From Fibrobacter sp. (GTDB taxonomy: Bacteria; Fibrobacterota; Fibrobacteria; Fibrobacterales; Fibrobacteraceae): a DNA stretch of 64,000 nt. This document shows, piece by piece, positions 42,300 to 51,919 of the stretch. The notes beneath the pieces are model-generated. The model saw nothing but the letters and a program-made list of their open reading frames with translations. It had not been told where the DNA came from and did no database searches. How positions within the stretch are numbered: position 1 is the first letter of the stretch; every line of letters starts with the position of its first letter. The stretch lies in NCBI GenBank assembly GCA_024399015.1, contig JAKSIC010000007.1, positions 62,001 through 126,000 of the forward strand. The letters run 5' to 3'. The position numbers and the translations under genes were made by a program.

Positions 42300-42708
42300 C
42301 TTCGATCATCTTCAAAGCTTCTTCAGGGAAGATGGCGAAGTATTCGCGCTTGCGGTCCTCGAACAACTGCAAGAGGCGTTCCTGTTCAAATTGTTCGCGG
42401 TCGATGTTCTGCATGAAGAATTCATCACGGGCGAAGTCGCGGGTGGTCATCATTTTCTTGATGTCTTCGGAAAGGTCCACCTGATCCCAGAGGATGTAGT
42501 AGGAACCGATCATACCATCGGCGAAAATGTCCACATTCAATGTGACTGCATTGTTCTTGGTGGAGTCCACCAACTGAACCTTGGTGTCGCGCTTTTCGGG
42601 ACGGAACACATCGACATCCTTGACGGGCTTGGATACGTCCTGAGCCCAGCTGCAGACGGCTAGGCCTGCAACCATAAACAATGCGATATGTTTGACGTTC
42701 AAAAGCAT
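42280..42708 (-). CDS. Small exported protein of unknown function
   Basis: A 142-residue product with an N-terminal signal peptide (hydrophobic segment ending CSWA, then QD). The mature part is highly charged with several aromatic residues (YYILWDQVDLSEDIKKMMTT) and a Glu/Lys/Asp-rich C-terminus. No family is recognised. Its end overlaps the longest birA start and it has no obvious terminator before birA, so the two may be co-transcribed. Confidence 0.6.
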   Translation of the reverse strand: MLLNVKHIALFMVAGLAVCSWAQDVSKPVKDVDVFRPEKRDTKVQLVDSTKNNAVTLNVDIFADGMIGSYYILWDQVDLSEDIKKMMTTRDFARDEFFMQNIDREQFEQERLLQLFEDRKREYFAIFPEEALKMIEDEKKDD

Positions 42709-42845
42709 AAACTCAATATAGCTTCAATTTTGCGAAATGACCACTCTTTGCAAAACTTTGTGTTTCTTATTACGTAATACCGACAAAATGCGAAACAATT
42801 CGTGCTTTCACAAACAAATTCTAGGTGAAAAAGTGTGACCTGGTA

Positions 42846-43853
42846 TTACAAAGCCAGAGGCATCCAAGGCTTTACAACTTCAACGGAGGAAAGTTTGTTC
42901 TGACGAACTCTGCGGATGGCTGCAGCTGCAATCATGGCTCCGTTGTCGGTGCTAAGGCTGCGGTCGGGAATGCAGAACTTGATTCCGTGCTTGCCGCAGT
43001 AATCCTGCAGCCGGGTGCGGAGCCAAGCGTTGGCGCTAACGCCGCCACCAACCACAAGAGTCTTCATCTTGGTTTGCTTGAGGGCGGCAATGGTCTTTGT
43101 CACGAGGCTGTCCACGATGGCGTCTTCCAAGGAGGCGCAGATGTCGCCCAGATTTGCCTTGATGAATTCCGAATCGTGGGTTTCTGTATAGCGGAGGACT
43201 GCGGTCTTTAATCCGCTAAAGGAAAATTCGCAGTTGTCGTGGCTGCGCAGTGCCCTGGGGAATTCAACGAACTTGCGGTTGCCATTTGCGCCGAGGCGGC
43301 TGATGGTGGCGCCTGCGGGATACTTGAGTCCCAGAAGCTTGCCGCACTTGTCGAAGGCTTCGCCTGCGGCGTCGTCGCGGGTGCGACCGATGCTTGTGTA
43401 CTTGAAGCCCGGTTCTTCCAGAACCAGTTCCGTGTGTCCACCGGAAACAGTCAACGTCAGGAACGGCGGTTCAATTTCCGGATTGCTAAGCCAGGCTGCT
43501 GCAAGGTGGCCTTCCAGATGATTCATACCGTAGGCGGGAATCTGCAAATCGCGGGCCAGGCCCTTAGCGAAGCTTGCTCCTACCAGAAGAGGTCCCATAA
43601 GGCCGGGGCCTGCAGTGTAGGCGATGGCGTCGATGTCTGTCATCTGGATGCCTGCTTCCTTCACGGCTGCTTCTGCAATGGGTGCAATCTTCTGCAGATG
43701 TGCTCGTGCTGCGATTTCAGGAACTACACCGCCATAAAGGGCGTGTTCATCAATCTGGCTGTAAAGCGGGTTGGAAAGAACCTTTACAGGATCGTCCTGC
43801 AAAACGGCGCAGGCGGTTTCGTCGCAACTGGATTCAATGCCGAGCCAAATCAT
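42846..43853 (-). CDS. tsaD: tRNA threonylcarbamoyladenosine transferase TsaD
   Basis: A 335-residue ASKHA-fold enzyme that makes the t6A modification on ANN-decoding tRNAs with TsaB and TsaE, which are not in the window. Motifs: GIESSCDETA, the metal-binding NHLEGH, VSGGHTELV and a GGVSANAWLR segment near the end. The start overlaps the stop of the YbbR gene (ATGA). The 137 bases to the right of the upstream small-protein gene at 42708-42845 are AT-rich and carry no gene. Confidence 0.96.
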   Translation of the reverse strand: MIWLGIESSCDETACAVLQDDPVKVLSNPLYSQIDEHALYGGVVPEIAARAHLQKIAPIAEAAVKEAGIQMTDIDAIAYTAGPGLMGPLLVGASFAKGLARDLQIPAYGMNHLEGHLAAAWLSNPEIEPPFLTLTVSGGHTELVLEEPGFKYTSIGRTRDDAAGEAFDKCGKLLGLKYPAGATISRLGANGNRKFVEFPRALRSHDNCEFSFSGLKTAVLRYTETHDSEFIKANLGDICASLEDAIVDSLVTKTIAALKQTKMKTLVVGGGVSANAWLRTRLQDYCGKHGIKFCIPDRSLSTDNGAMIAAAAIRRVRQNKLSSVEVVKPWMPLAL

Positions 43854-44920
43854 TGTGCCTTCTCCTCGTTAGCTACGGGAACTGCGATTGCGGGCTGTTC
43901 TGCCGGCTTCGGCAGTTCTGCAACCTTGGCCTGCAACCTGATCTTTTCAGGCTTGATTTGAATAGCCTTGATTGCCATGTCGCGGTTGATTTCCGGAGGG
44001 AGAATCAGTTTTACGGTGGGCGGCAAGCTATCTACGTCTTCAATAGCGAATCTGTTGTATTCCAGGACCAGCAGGATGTTGCTTGCGCCGATGGAATCAA
44101 GGGCCTGTTTGCCACCAGTAATTTCAACAGATACGGTGTCCGGGTCCAGGTAATACTTTGTCTTGTCGTAGAAACCGATGAGGTTCACGGGAACGTTGTT
44201 GAAAGTCTTGCTTTCCATTTTCTGGATGTTCACGGAAACCTGGATGGTGGAATCGCTGGGGTTCACAAATGCCGGGAGGACCGTAAAGTCCAGGGGAACA
44301 TTGAACTTCTGGGAACTGGACAAGGAATCAAAGATAATGGAGTCGGTTGGAATGTCGATAATGCGGGTCAAAGCGTTACGTGCGCCAGAAACCTTAAGTT
44401 CTTCGGGAGTGATTTTCGGCTGGTCTGCCAGGAGGTAACCCTGGGCCGCATTGAATTGAATGTTGGGCTTGATAGGCACGTTTCTGTGGATGCGGGTGTC
44501 CAAGTCCAAGTCTACGAAGAGCAACTGGTTTTCGGGTTCTACGAAACGGATGTCGGGAAAATTCGGAGCGACAAAGTTCTTGCTGTCGAGGTGAATTCTG
44601 GTGGCGCCAAGTTCGGCCTTTTGAAGGTCCACGATCATGGAGACAACATTCTGCTTATTCTTGTACTGATGCTGCAGACGGATCAAATCCCAGGAATGAC
44701 CTTCAACCTTGACGGACAAGGTTTGAGGAGGCTTAGAGGCGATGGCCATGGATTCGGGAAGCTTCACAAACTGCAGAGGTGCTTCCAGGGAAAGCTGGAA
44801 GTCCTTTTGTGAAATCACCAAGAACCAAAGGGCAATGCCGAAGATCAGAGCTGTTATCTTTAATACGATGTTTCCCATAGTCGACCCGTAAAGAACTGCC
44901 TTAAATTTAGTTATATTCAT
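43850..44920 (-). CDS. YbbR-domain membrane protein (CdaR-like)
   Basis: A protein of up to 356 residues with an N-terminal membrane segment (KITALIFGIALWFLVISQ) and several YbbR-like beta domains behind it. In Firmicutes the YbbR protein CdaR regulates the cyclic di-AMP cyclase, but no cyclase gene is next to this one. Starting at 44920 leaves only four bases before divergent ftsX; the ATG at 44878 gives a shorter N-terminus closer to the family and a more realistic gap. The stop overlaps tsaD. Confidence 0.75.
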   Translation of the reverse strand: MNITKFKAVLYGSTMGNIVLKITALIFGIALWFLVISQKDFQLSLEAPLQFVKLPESMAIASKPPQTLSVKVEGHSWDLIRLQHQYKNKQNVVSMIVDLQKAELGATRIHLDSKNFVAPNFPDIRFVEPENQLLFVDLDLDTRIHRNVPIKPNIQFNAAQGYLLADQPKITPEELKVSGARNALTRIIDIPTDSIIFDSLSSSQKFNVPLDFTVLPAFVNPSDSTIQVSVNIQKMESKTFNNVPVNLIGFYDKTKYYLDPDTVSVEITGGKQALDSIGASNILLVLEYNRFAIEDVDSLPPTVKLILPPEINRDMAIKAIQIKPEKIRLQAKVAELPKPAEQPAIAVPVANEEKAQ

Positions 44921-44924
44921 CGTT

Positions 44925-45812
44925 GTGTTCGGACAACTTGGCTATTTAATATCAGAATCTTTCCGTGGAATGAAACAACACCGCACGGTTATCTTGCCGT
45001 CGTTGGTGACAATATTCCTTTGTTCCCTGTTGTTGTCTGCTTCTTTCGTTGTTTTTGGCGGCGTAACCAAGGTTTTGTCCGCTGAAAAGACCCTTTATAC
45101 CATTGAAGCTTTCCTGCCTGAAGATGTGGGCGAAGATTCTGTTGCGGTAATTCGCAATAGGCTGGAACATTTCAAGAGGCTTGACTCCGTTTCCTTTATC
45201 AGTGCCGATTCTGCCTTGGCTGATTTCCGTAGCCATTTCTCTGAAGAAATGCTGGAACTGGTGGAAGGCAATCCCATACCGCCGTTCTTCCGCGTAACAT
45301 TGAACGAGGAAAACCAGAACCCTGCTGATTTGGCAGATGTTCGAAACGCCTTGGTGAATGAAGGCTTTTTTGAAGAAGTGCAGGCCCCGGTAGAATGGGT
45401 TGAAAAGATTGCCGCCTGGAAGTTCAAGATGCTCTTCTGGCCCATTTGCGTCAGCGTTCTTTTGCTAATCACCTTGTCGTTGATTATTTGCAATTCTGTC
45501 CGACTTTCCTTGATGTCCAGAAAGCTCCTGGTTGAAAACATGAAGTATGCTGGCGGAAGCCATTTCTTCATTGAGTTCCCCTTTGTTCTTCAGGGCGTGA
45601 TTCAAGGCTTTGTGGGAAGTGGCCTGGCCGTTGTGCTGCTGCTTGCCATTGTTCGGGCTGTGGCTGACGCTTTGCCCATTGTTGCCGCCAACTTGGGTGG
45701 ACTGGGTTTGATTCTTGCGTCGGTTGTCTTGTTGGTAACAGCGTTGTCTGGATACTTTAGCTTCCGTACGGTACGAGGTTTCTTGACCATCAAACGCAAT
45801 GAACAGGAATAG
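44925..45812 (+). CDS. ftsX: Cell-division ABC-like permease FtsX
   Basis: A 295-residue membrane protein with four membrane segments, one near the N-terminus and three in the C-terminal part (LLLITLSLIICNSVRLSLMS; GFVGSGLAVVLLLA), with an extracytoplasmic domain between. With FtsE it controls wall hydrolase activators at the division site. The GTG at 44925 is the start. FtsE is not adjacent. EnvC follows directly, the expected functional partner. Confidence 0.87.
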   Translation: MFGQLGYLISESFRGMKQHRTVILPSLVTIFLCSLLLSASFVVFGGVTKVLSAEKTLYTIEAFLPEDVGEDSVAVIRNRLEHFKRLDSVSFISADSALADFRSHFSEEMLELVEGNPIPPFFRVTLNEENQNPADLADVRNALVNEGFFEEVQAPVEWVEKIAAWKFKMLFWPICVSVLLLITLSLIICNSVRLSLMSRKLLVENMKYAGGSHFFIEFPFVLQGVIQGFVGSGLAVVLLLAIVRAVADALPIVAANLGGLGLILASVVLLVTALSGYFSFRTVRGFLTIKRNEQE

Positions 45813-45814
45813 CC

Positions 45815-47188
45815 ATGCGTTTCTTGGTTCTTGTGATTACGTTGTTCCTGGGTCTTGGCCTTGCCGAGGCTGCACCGGCGAAACCTGCGCATAACAAATC
45901 TGCTCCCGCAAAATCCGCTCCTGCAAAAACACCTGCGAAATCCGCACCGTCCAAGGCCCCTGCAAAATCAAACAATTCAAAGTCGGTCACCAAGAAAACT
46001 GATGCCCAGATTAATGAGCAGAAGAACGCCTTGAAAAAACTGGAATCGGACTTGGCAAAAAAACGTCAGGAATTGGCTATGCTGGAAACCGAGGAAAGAG
46101 GTGTGCTGAACACCATTTCCCTTTTGGACCAGAACTTGAACCAGACGAGAAACTACCTCAACGAACTTGCGAAAAACGAAAGCCTGCTGGAACGTACTCT
46201 TGTTCAGCTTGCTGCAGATATTGATTCTCTGGATCGAAAGATTGGTGACCGTAAGGAAGTCATGAAAAAGAGAATCCGTACGTTGTATGTAAACGGCCGT
46301 AGCAGCGAAGCCAAGGTTCTCTATAGCCTTTTAACTCAGGAAGGAAACCCGGAACGACAAGTCTACTGGGTTCACCACATTCTTTACCAGGATCGTGAAG
46401 AAATCGAATACTTGCAGAGTTTGGTGCAGGAACGTGATGAAAAGAAACAACAGGAACAGAGCCACCTCTCTGACTTGAAGAATCTTCGTTCCAAGAAGGC
46501 TGTTGAAGAAAAGGGACTTGTGTCCCAGATGTCTGGCCAGGAAAAAATGCTGAAGTCCCTGAAGCAGGACCAGAATATGCAGCGCCGTGCCTTGCAGGAA
46601 TTCGAACAGAACCAGAAGACCATGCTCGCTCTTATCAAGAAGTTGGAAGAACGCCGAAAGAAGGAAATCGAGGAAGCCAAGAAGGCAGAAGCTGCTCGAA
46701 AGGCCCGAGAAAAGGCCGCCAAGGAAAAGGGCAAGAAGTTGCCGCCTCCGCCGCCGAAGGTTACCAAGCCCAAGGTCACCGTGGCAGAAAGCGTGAAGGG
46801 ACCCAAGTGTACGCCTCTTGAAGGTGATATCATTAGCCAGTACGGCTTGCAGGAACATCCGGTTCTGCACATTATGACCCGTAACCTGGGCGTGGAAATC
46901 CGTGGTAAGCGTGGTGCGTCCGTTCGTGCGGCTGCTGCAGGTTCTGTGGTAATGGTTGGCGAAATTGATGGCCGTGGTCCCTCTGTCATTATTGAACATG
47001 CGGGCGGAACCTACTCTGTTTATGGCCATATGAAGTCTATTCGCGTTCAGGAAGGCAAAGAAGTACGAAATTGCGAAGAAATTGGCGAAGTCGGTGATGT
47101 GGCCTCCCTAAATGGAATTAAATTGTATTTCCAAGTTAGCGAAGGAACACAAACAATCGATCCGTTGCAATGGTTGAAAACAAAATGA
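45815..47188 (+). CDS. envC: EnvC-like murein hydrolase activator with degenerate LytM domain
   Basis: A 457-residue exported protein. Signal peptide, an Ala/Pro/Lys/Ser-rich low-complexity segment (about 20-55), a long coiled coil (about 60-300) and a C-terminal M23/LytM domain (about 330-457). The domain lacks the metal ligands: the usual HxGxD reads NLGVE (TRNLGVEIRGKRG), as in E. coli EnvC, which activates amidases rather than cutting peptidoglycan itself. The gap to ftsX is two bases, so FtsX-EnvC is a functional pair. The LytM end overlaps the holB start. Confidence 0.88.
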   Translation: MRFLVLVITLFLGLGLAEAAPAKPAHNKSAPAKSAPAKTPAKSAPSKAPAKSNNSKSVTKKTDAQINEQKNALKKLESDLAKKRQELAMLETEERGVLNTISLLDQNLNQTRNYLNELAKNESLLERTLVQLAADIDSLDRKIGDRKEVMKKRIRTLYVNGRSSEAKVLYSLLTQEGNPERQVYWVHHILYQDREEIEYLQSLVQERDEKKQQEQSHLSDLKNLRSKKAVEEKGLVSQMSGQEKMLKSLKQDQNMQRRALQEFEQNQKTMLALIKKLEERRKKEIEEAKKAEAARKAREKAAKEKGKKLPPPPPKVTKPKVTVAESVKGPKCTPLEGDIISQYGLQEHPVLHIMTRNLGVEIRGKRGASVRAAAAGSVVMVGEIDGRGPSVIIEHAGGTYSVYGHMKSIRVQEGKEVRNCEEIGEVGDVASLNGIKLYFQVSEGTQTIDPLQWLKTK

Positions 47189-48309
47189 TCCAGTACACTT
47201 TAAATGGCCCGGTCTCACAGGAACGCGCACGCATTCGACTTATGTCCGCATTGCGTGAAAATCGCTTTCCCCAGTCTATCCTGATAGACGGTCCGGCGGG
47301 TATTGGCAAGAAAGCTTTGGCTATGGAATTGGCCAAGGCTTTGATGTGTTCCAACCCCAACGCACGCCCCTGCGGCCACTGCTTTGGTTGCCGTATGGCC
47401 ACTGATAGTGGTGTAACTGAAAACTGGGTGATTCCTCTGGATACAAAGGAAGCCCACGCCAAGAGTGCCGATGAAGTTTCTGCCGGCAGCACCGCAAAGA
47501 CTGTTGAAGATTTCAAGAAGTCCTACATCGAGGAAATCCAGAAGAATCCCTACCGTGTGGACTTGTTCGGTACCAGCGCCTTTATTTCCGTGGACTTGAT
47601 CCGTTCCATGACCGGCAGTTTCGCCATGAAGGGTGACCGCATCCGTGTGGTCATTATTGCCGAGGCCGACCGCATGAACGAAGCCGCTTCCAATGCCTTC
47701 CTGAAGACCTTGGAAGATGTTCCTCCCGACACCTACTTTATTTTGACCACCTCCTCCCGCGAAAAGATGCTGCAGACTATCCGTTCCAGATGTCTGGCCC
47801 TGCATCTGCTGCCCCTGACGGACGACGAAGTCCGCTCCGAGGCGCTGAAGGTGGGCGGCGAAGATTTTGACGAAGAAAGCCTGACGGACGATATTGTGGG
47901 CCTGGCTGTAGGCTCCCCGGGCAAGGCTCTCTACTATGCCCAGCACGGCTCTGAATGGTGCAAGCTGGCTGTTGAATTTGTGCGCAGGTCTCTGCTGCAG
48001 GATTACACGGATTTGTTCTTTAAGTTGAAGGACTCCTCCTTGGATGAAGCCTACGAGGCAAACCGATTCCTGGAAGTTCTTTCCTTCTTGATTGCGGACT
48101 TGCTGAGAGCGAAGGCTGGCGCTTCTTTGCGTTTGCCTGAAACCACCTTGAATGTGGGTCTGGAAAATTTCCCGAGGGTGGATGCCACCGCGCTTGAACT
48201 TGCGCTAGTGACCGTTCAGGAAACCATGTCCCGCATTGATTCTCGCCGCGTGACTGCGACCATGTGTCTCCAGAATCTGGCACTGAAACTTTTTGAAGGC
48301 TACAAGTAA
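47170..48309 (+). CDS. holB: DNA polymerase III delta' subunit (clamp loader)
   Basis: A 379-residue AAA+ protein. Walker A is GPAGIGKKAL, the zinc-binding cysteines are CSNPNARPCGHCFGC, and an AEADRMNEAASNAFLKTLED segment with SRC follow. It loads the sliding clamp with delta and tau/gamma. An ATG at 47185, overlapping the envC stop as ATGA, is an alternative start five codons downstream. The stop overlaps the start of recJ (TAATG). Confidence 0.9.
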   Translation: MVENKMIQYTLNGPVSQERARIRLMSALRENRFPQSILIDGPAGIGKKALAMELAKALMCSNPNARPCGHCFGCRMATDSGVTENWVIPLDTKEAHAKSADEVSAGSTAKTVEDFKKSYIEEIQKNPYRVDLFGTSAFISVDLIRSMTGSFAMKGDRIRVVIIAEADRMNEAASNAFLKTLEDVPPDTYFILTTSSREKMLQTIRSRCLALHLLPLTDDEVRSEALKVGGEDFDEESLTDDIVGLAVGSPGKALYYAQHGSEWCKLAVEFVRRSLLQDYTDLFFKLKDSSLDEAYEANRFLEVLSFLIADLLRAKAGASLRLPETTLNVGLENFPRVDATALELALVTVQETMSRIDSRRVTATMCLQNLALKLFEGYK

Positions 48310-50057
48310 TGGATCTTTGTTCTACAGACGAACATTTGGCTTCAGCGCTTGCTCACGGCCTGCGAATTCCCCACCTGGTGGCCCGTTTCCTGGTCTCCAG
48401 AGGAATCCGTACGCAGTCCGAGGCGCACCATATGCTCTGTGGAAGCGTAGACGATATTCTTGATCCGTTCCTGATGCTTGGCATGGAAGATGCCGTCCGC
48501 TGGTTCCTTGACGTTCGTGACAAGGGCGAAAAGGTTTTCATTTTCGGTGACTACGACTTGGACGGTATGACGGCCGTAACCTTGATGACCAAGGCCTGTG
48601 AAGATCTTGGTATTCCTTCGGATTGGCGCTTGCCCAACCGCTTTGGTGATGGCTACGGCTTGTCCATGTCTGCGGTGGATGAACTGCATCAGGCTGGTGC
48701 CCGCTATGTTGTTACTGTGGATACCGGCATTACCGCTAATGCCGAAATTGCCCACGCCAAGGAACTTGGCATGGCGGTTATGGTTATCGACCATCACCAG
48801 CCTTCTGGCGAAGGGTTGCCTTGCTGCGACGTTCTGCTGGATCCGCACCAGGAAGGAGATTCTTATCCCAATTCCGAATTGTGTGGTGTAGGCGTTTCCT
48901 ACAAGTTCCTATGCGCTCTTTATTCCCGACTTGGAATGGCTGCACCGGAAAAGTTCCTGGACCTTGTGGCCCTGGGAACCTTGGCTGACCTTGTGCAGAT
49001 GACTCCGGAAAATAGAGCCTTCACAAAGATTGGCTTGCGCGCCCTGCAGCATAGTTGCTGGCCTGGCTTGCAGGAAATGTATTCTGCCTTGATGAAACCC
49101 CACAGCACTGTGGGTGGCATCGATGTGATGTACAAGATTGCTCCGTTGCTCAATGCTCCTGGCCGTATGGAAAGTCCGGATCCGGCATTGAAACTTTTGT
49201 TGAGCCCCAACCGTGCCCAGGCAAACGCTCTGCTTGCAGAACTTAAGGACTGGAATGCCCGTCGTAAGCAGAAGGAAGCTGAAATTACAGACATGGCCAT
49301 GGAACAGGTGAAGCTTGTCTATGGTGAAAATATTCCGAAGGTCATTGTGGTGGCCGGCGAGAAATGGCATGTGGGCGTCATTGGTATTGTGGCTGCAAAG
49401 CTGGCCCAGGAATATCATCGCCCTGCTGCTGTGCTTTCTGTTTGTGACGGTATGGCTCACGCCAGTGCCCGTGCTGTGCCTGGTTTTAACTGGCACAAGG
49501 CGCTGTTCGAATCAAGAGATTTATTCGACCGTTGGGGTGGCCACGCCAACGCCGCCGGTTTCTCCCTCGCAGCAGACAAGGTTGATGAACTTCGCCAGCG
49601 TCTGGAAGAATCCGCTATGGCTCAGGGCTACACTGGCGAAGAAGAAATTGTTACGGAACAGTATCCCTTCGATATTCAGGTCGCCTTGCATGAATTGGTT
49701 GTTGAATCCGATCAGTACATGCCTGTTGGAAATCGAGCTCAGGGAATGCCTGCGCCTCAATTGATTTCCGTGCTGGATTTCTTTGACCAGCTGGAACCTT
49801 TCGGCGGAAACTTCCCGTATCCTACGTTCCGCGCAGAAAACATTCGCGTGCATCGTTTGCGCGAAATCAGGGGTGGCCACTTGCAGATGGATATTTCTCA
49901 GGCGGGTAGTCGCGTATTCCCTGCAATCGCTTTTGGCTTGCGTAAGAGCAAGGCTTTGCTGGGCAAGTCCAAGCCGGTTTCTGTTGTCTTTGAACCCACG
50001 TGGAATTACTTCAACGACAAGAAGTCGCTGCAACTTTGTATCAAGGCTATTGAGTAA
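48309..50057 (+). CDS. recJ: Single-strand-specific exonuclease RecJ
   Basis: A 582-residue DHH-family 5'-3' exonuclease used in recombination and mismatch repair. The motifs FGDYDLDGM, VDTGI and VIDHHQP are at about residues 78-165, and the GGHANAAGFS motif of the DHHA1 part is near 415. The gene overlaps the stop of holB by one base (TAATG). Confidence 0.95.
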   Translation: MDLCSTDEHLASALAHGLRIPHLVARFLVSRGIRTQSEAHHMLCGSVDDILDPFLMLGMEDAVRWFLDVRDKGEKVFIFGDYDLDGMTAVTLMTKACEDLGIPSDWRLPNRFGDGYGLSMSAVDELHQAGARYVVTVDTGITANAEIAHAKELGMAVMVIDHHQPSGEGLPCCDVLLDPHQEGDSYPNSELCGVGVSYKFLCALYSRLGMAAPEKFLDLVALGTLADLVQMTPENRAFTKIGLRALQHSCWPGLQEMYSALMKPHSTVGGIDVMYKIAPLLNAPGRMESPDPALKLLLSPNRAQANALLAELKDWNARRKQKEAEITDMAMEQVKLVYGENIPKVIVVAGEKWHVGVIGIVAAKLAQEYHRPAAVLSVCDGMAHASARAVPGFNWHKALFESRDLFDRWGGHANAAGFSLAADKVDELRQRLEESAMAQGYTGEEEIVTEQYPFDIQVALHELVVESDQYMPVGNRAQGMPAPQLISVLDFFDQLEPFGGNFPYPTFRAENIRVHRLREIRGGHLQMDISQAGSRVFPAIAFGLRKSKALLGKSKPVSVVFEPTWNYFNDKKSLQLCIKAIE

Positions 50058-50065
50058 CAGATCCT

Positions 50066-50593
50066 ATGCTGGTGCGTAATTTCCCGTTGCTTTTTTTGGC
50101 ACTGCTATTCATTGCCTTTGGTTCCGTGATTTTTATAAAGGCTCCGGAACGTCCTTTGACGTTGTTGGTTGCGGAAGAAGAACCCGAACCTGAACAGACT
50201 GTAAAATCTTTTACAGGGCGCATGGTCATGCCGTCTGTCGACGATATCTATGTTCTGGATAATTCCGCTGGACGAGACTTGCTTCAATTTGAACGCTTCT
50301 TGCAGGGCCGTGCCGCGGGCTTGCATTGGGTGGCTGCGGATCATTTCAGAAACGAAAAGGCTGCTGCAAAGCATCACAAGAATGTTCAGGTGAAAGATGT
50401 CTACATGGGGCTAAAGCTTACCGTTGATTCCTTGGGGACAATGGCCCCCAGCATTTTGTTCTGCAATATCCATGACCAGAATTTTACCAACTTGGTTCTT
50501 CAGCACATTGGTGCCTATTGGAAATACCCGCGAGGCGTTAGTGGAAAGTTCGAAGTTTGGGTGCCCGTAGTCTGGCGAGCAAACTGGAAATAA
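50066..50593 (+). CDS. Membrane-anchored protein with TonB-like C-terminal fold (probable)
   Basis: A 175-residue protein with an N-terminal membrane anchor (LLFLALLFIAFGSVIFI), a short acidic/proline stretch (AEEEPEPEQ), and a C-terminal part whose pattern resembles the TonB/AgmX end: VYMGLKLTVDSLGTMAPSI, then a helix ending HIGAYWKYP and a final strand EVWVPVVW. It lies eight bases after recJ but has no obvious link to DNA repair. It could be the TonB-type partner of another TolQ/ExbB set. The comparison is by eye and is uncertain. Confidence 0.45.
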   Translation: MLVRNFPLLFLALLFIAFGSVIFIKAPERPLTLLVAEEEPEPEQTVKSFTGRMVMPSVDDIYVLDNSAGRDLLQFERFLQGRAAGLHWVAADHFRNEKAAAKHHKNVQVKDVYMGLKLTVDSLGTMAPSILFCNIHDQNFTNLVLQHIGAYWKYPRGVSGKFEVWVPVVWRANWK

Positions 50594-50636
50594 AAAAAAG
50601 AACCCGGGAGTTTGAACTCTCGGGCTTAATTTTTTG
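50592..50636 (+). terminator. Intrinsic terminator
   Basis: CCCGGGAGTT / AACTCTCGGG with one G-T pair followed by CTTAATTTTTT ends the ftsX-to-TonB-fold run and faces the convergent gene at 50664. Confidence 0.75.
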
Positions 50637-50663
50637 CGAGGCGTCTCTGATGCGCGGCTAATT

Positions 50664-51104
50664 TTACTTAGCCTTCAGAATAGCCAGCAACTGTTCGGCC
50701 TTCTTTTCGATCAGGATGAAGGCTTCGAACATGCGGGCTTCACGCCACTTGATCAGGTACTTGGCGCGCCATTCGTCGGCCACCATTTCGGTGTCTTCGT
50801 GGCAGCCGTCCTTTTCCTTTTCGTTCTTGTACCATTCTTCCTTCTTGATCTCCTTGATCATGTCGCCCATTTCTGCGGCAGGCTGCAAGGAGCCCTTGCA
50901 GAGGAGCAATGCGCGGAGGTTGTCCAAAAGGATTTCGTCGGTGGGATTTTCGGCGTCGTCGCGGGCGCAATCCCAGATTTCGCCACGGTGACGTTCGGTC
51001 CAGCCCATGAGGTGCTTTTCTGTCTTCTGCAGTTCGCCCTTGGCCAACTTTTCTTCGACGGCTTCGCGGGGGTAATAGATGCTGTTAGGATAGAAATCAA
51101 TCAT
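50664..51104 (-). CDS. Cytosolic helical protein of unknown function
   Basis: A 146-residue, strongly charged, mainly helical protein without signal peptide or membrane segment. It starts MIDFYPNSIYYPREAVEE and has many Glu/Lys residues with three cysteines at about 46, 69 and 101 (WDCARD, LLCKG, DGCHED). I recognise no family. It stands alone, after the tRNA-Leu gene on the same strand, and is convergent with the TonB-fold gene. Confidence 0.65.
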   Translation of the reverse strand: MIDFYPNSIYYPREAVEEKLAKGELQKTEKHLMGWTERHRGEIWDCARDDAENPTDEILLDNLRALLLCKGSLQPAAEMGDMIKEIKKEEWYKNEKEKDGCHEDTEMVADEWRAKYLIKWREARMFEAFILIEKKAEQLLAILKAK

Positions 51105-51133
51105 AGTGACCTCGAAAAGTTTTGCTCAATTAA

Positions 51134-51216
<83 letters not shown>

Positions 51217-51270
51217 AGGTGTTGAGCGTGGTACAAATATATAAAAAAGTCGGGCCTTGTGCAGATGAAG

Positions 51271-51885
51271 CTACTTCAGGAAATAAATAATATCTATTAA
51301 GTTTGCCCTTGCAAACCAACCAACATCCTTTCGCTTGTTGGTGATTTCAAATTGCACTCCGCCTTCTAGTCCTATGAGAGACAAACCGATTCCAGCACCA
51401 AGCTCCTGACCCCAGCCTACTTCGTCCATGCGCCATTTGCCGTTCTTCTTGTTTAGCCACCATTCAAACACGTGGGATTCAAAAATAAAAAAAGAGGAAT
51501 TATTGCTACGCAAAGAATAGCCTAGCTCGCCAGATGCTAAAAATGCGGCAACGCCAGCAAGAATACCTGCCCATTCAGGAATAACATGGGCAAAAGCCAA
51601 AAATATCGTTCCTGCGGCGGGAATGGTTACTATGGGAGCTCCTAGAGAAACTGGGGGTGAATCATATTCGCCTTCATCATAGCTTGTACGAAAGTAAAGT
51701 CTAAGCAGATTGGCGCCTATAAGAGGCCCGCCATCAGTGCGGAATTTAAGAGCGCTTACCTCAGTACGTCCAAGAGAAGAGTATCCCACATTAAGGGAGT
51801 AGACGGTTGCACTTAAGTTTGGCAAAGTGTGGTCCGCAAAGGCGGCCACGGCTGCAAACAAGATAATGACTAGAATTTTTCTCAT
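51271..51885 (-). CDS. Paralogue 1 of a tandem exported-protein family
   Basis: A 204-residue product starting [17 protein letters not shown], a signal peptide shared nearly word for word with the next two genes. Conserved blocks include [51 protein letters not shown] and [18 protein letters not shown]. The strand-like pattern suggests a beta-rich envelope protein. The upstream sequence TTAACCTAATG also recurs before the paralogues and lacks a Shine-Dalgarno. An in-frame start at 51930 would add 15 residues that the paralogues do not share. The family is not recognised. Confidence 0.65.
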   Translation of the reverse strand: MRKILVIILFAAVAAFADHTLPNLSATVYSLNVGYSSLGRTEVSALKFRTDGGPLIGANLLRLYFRTSYDEGEYDSPPVSLGAPIVTIPAAGTIFLAFAHVIPEWAGILAGVAAFLASGELGYSLRSNNSSFFIFESHVFEWWLNKKNGKWRMDEVGWGQELGAGIGLSLIGLEGGVQFEITNKRKDVGWFARANLIDIIYFLK

Positions 51886-51919
51886 TAGGTTAATAATAAA
51901 AAAACTGATGGCGTTATTG

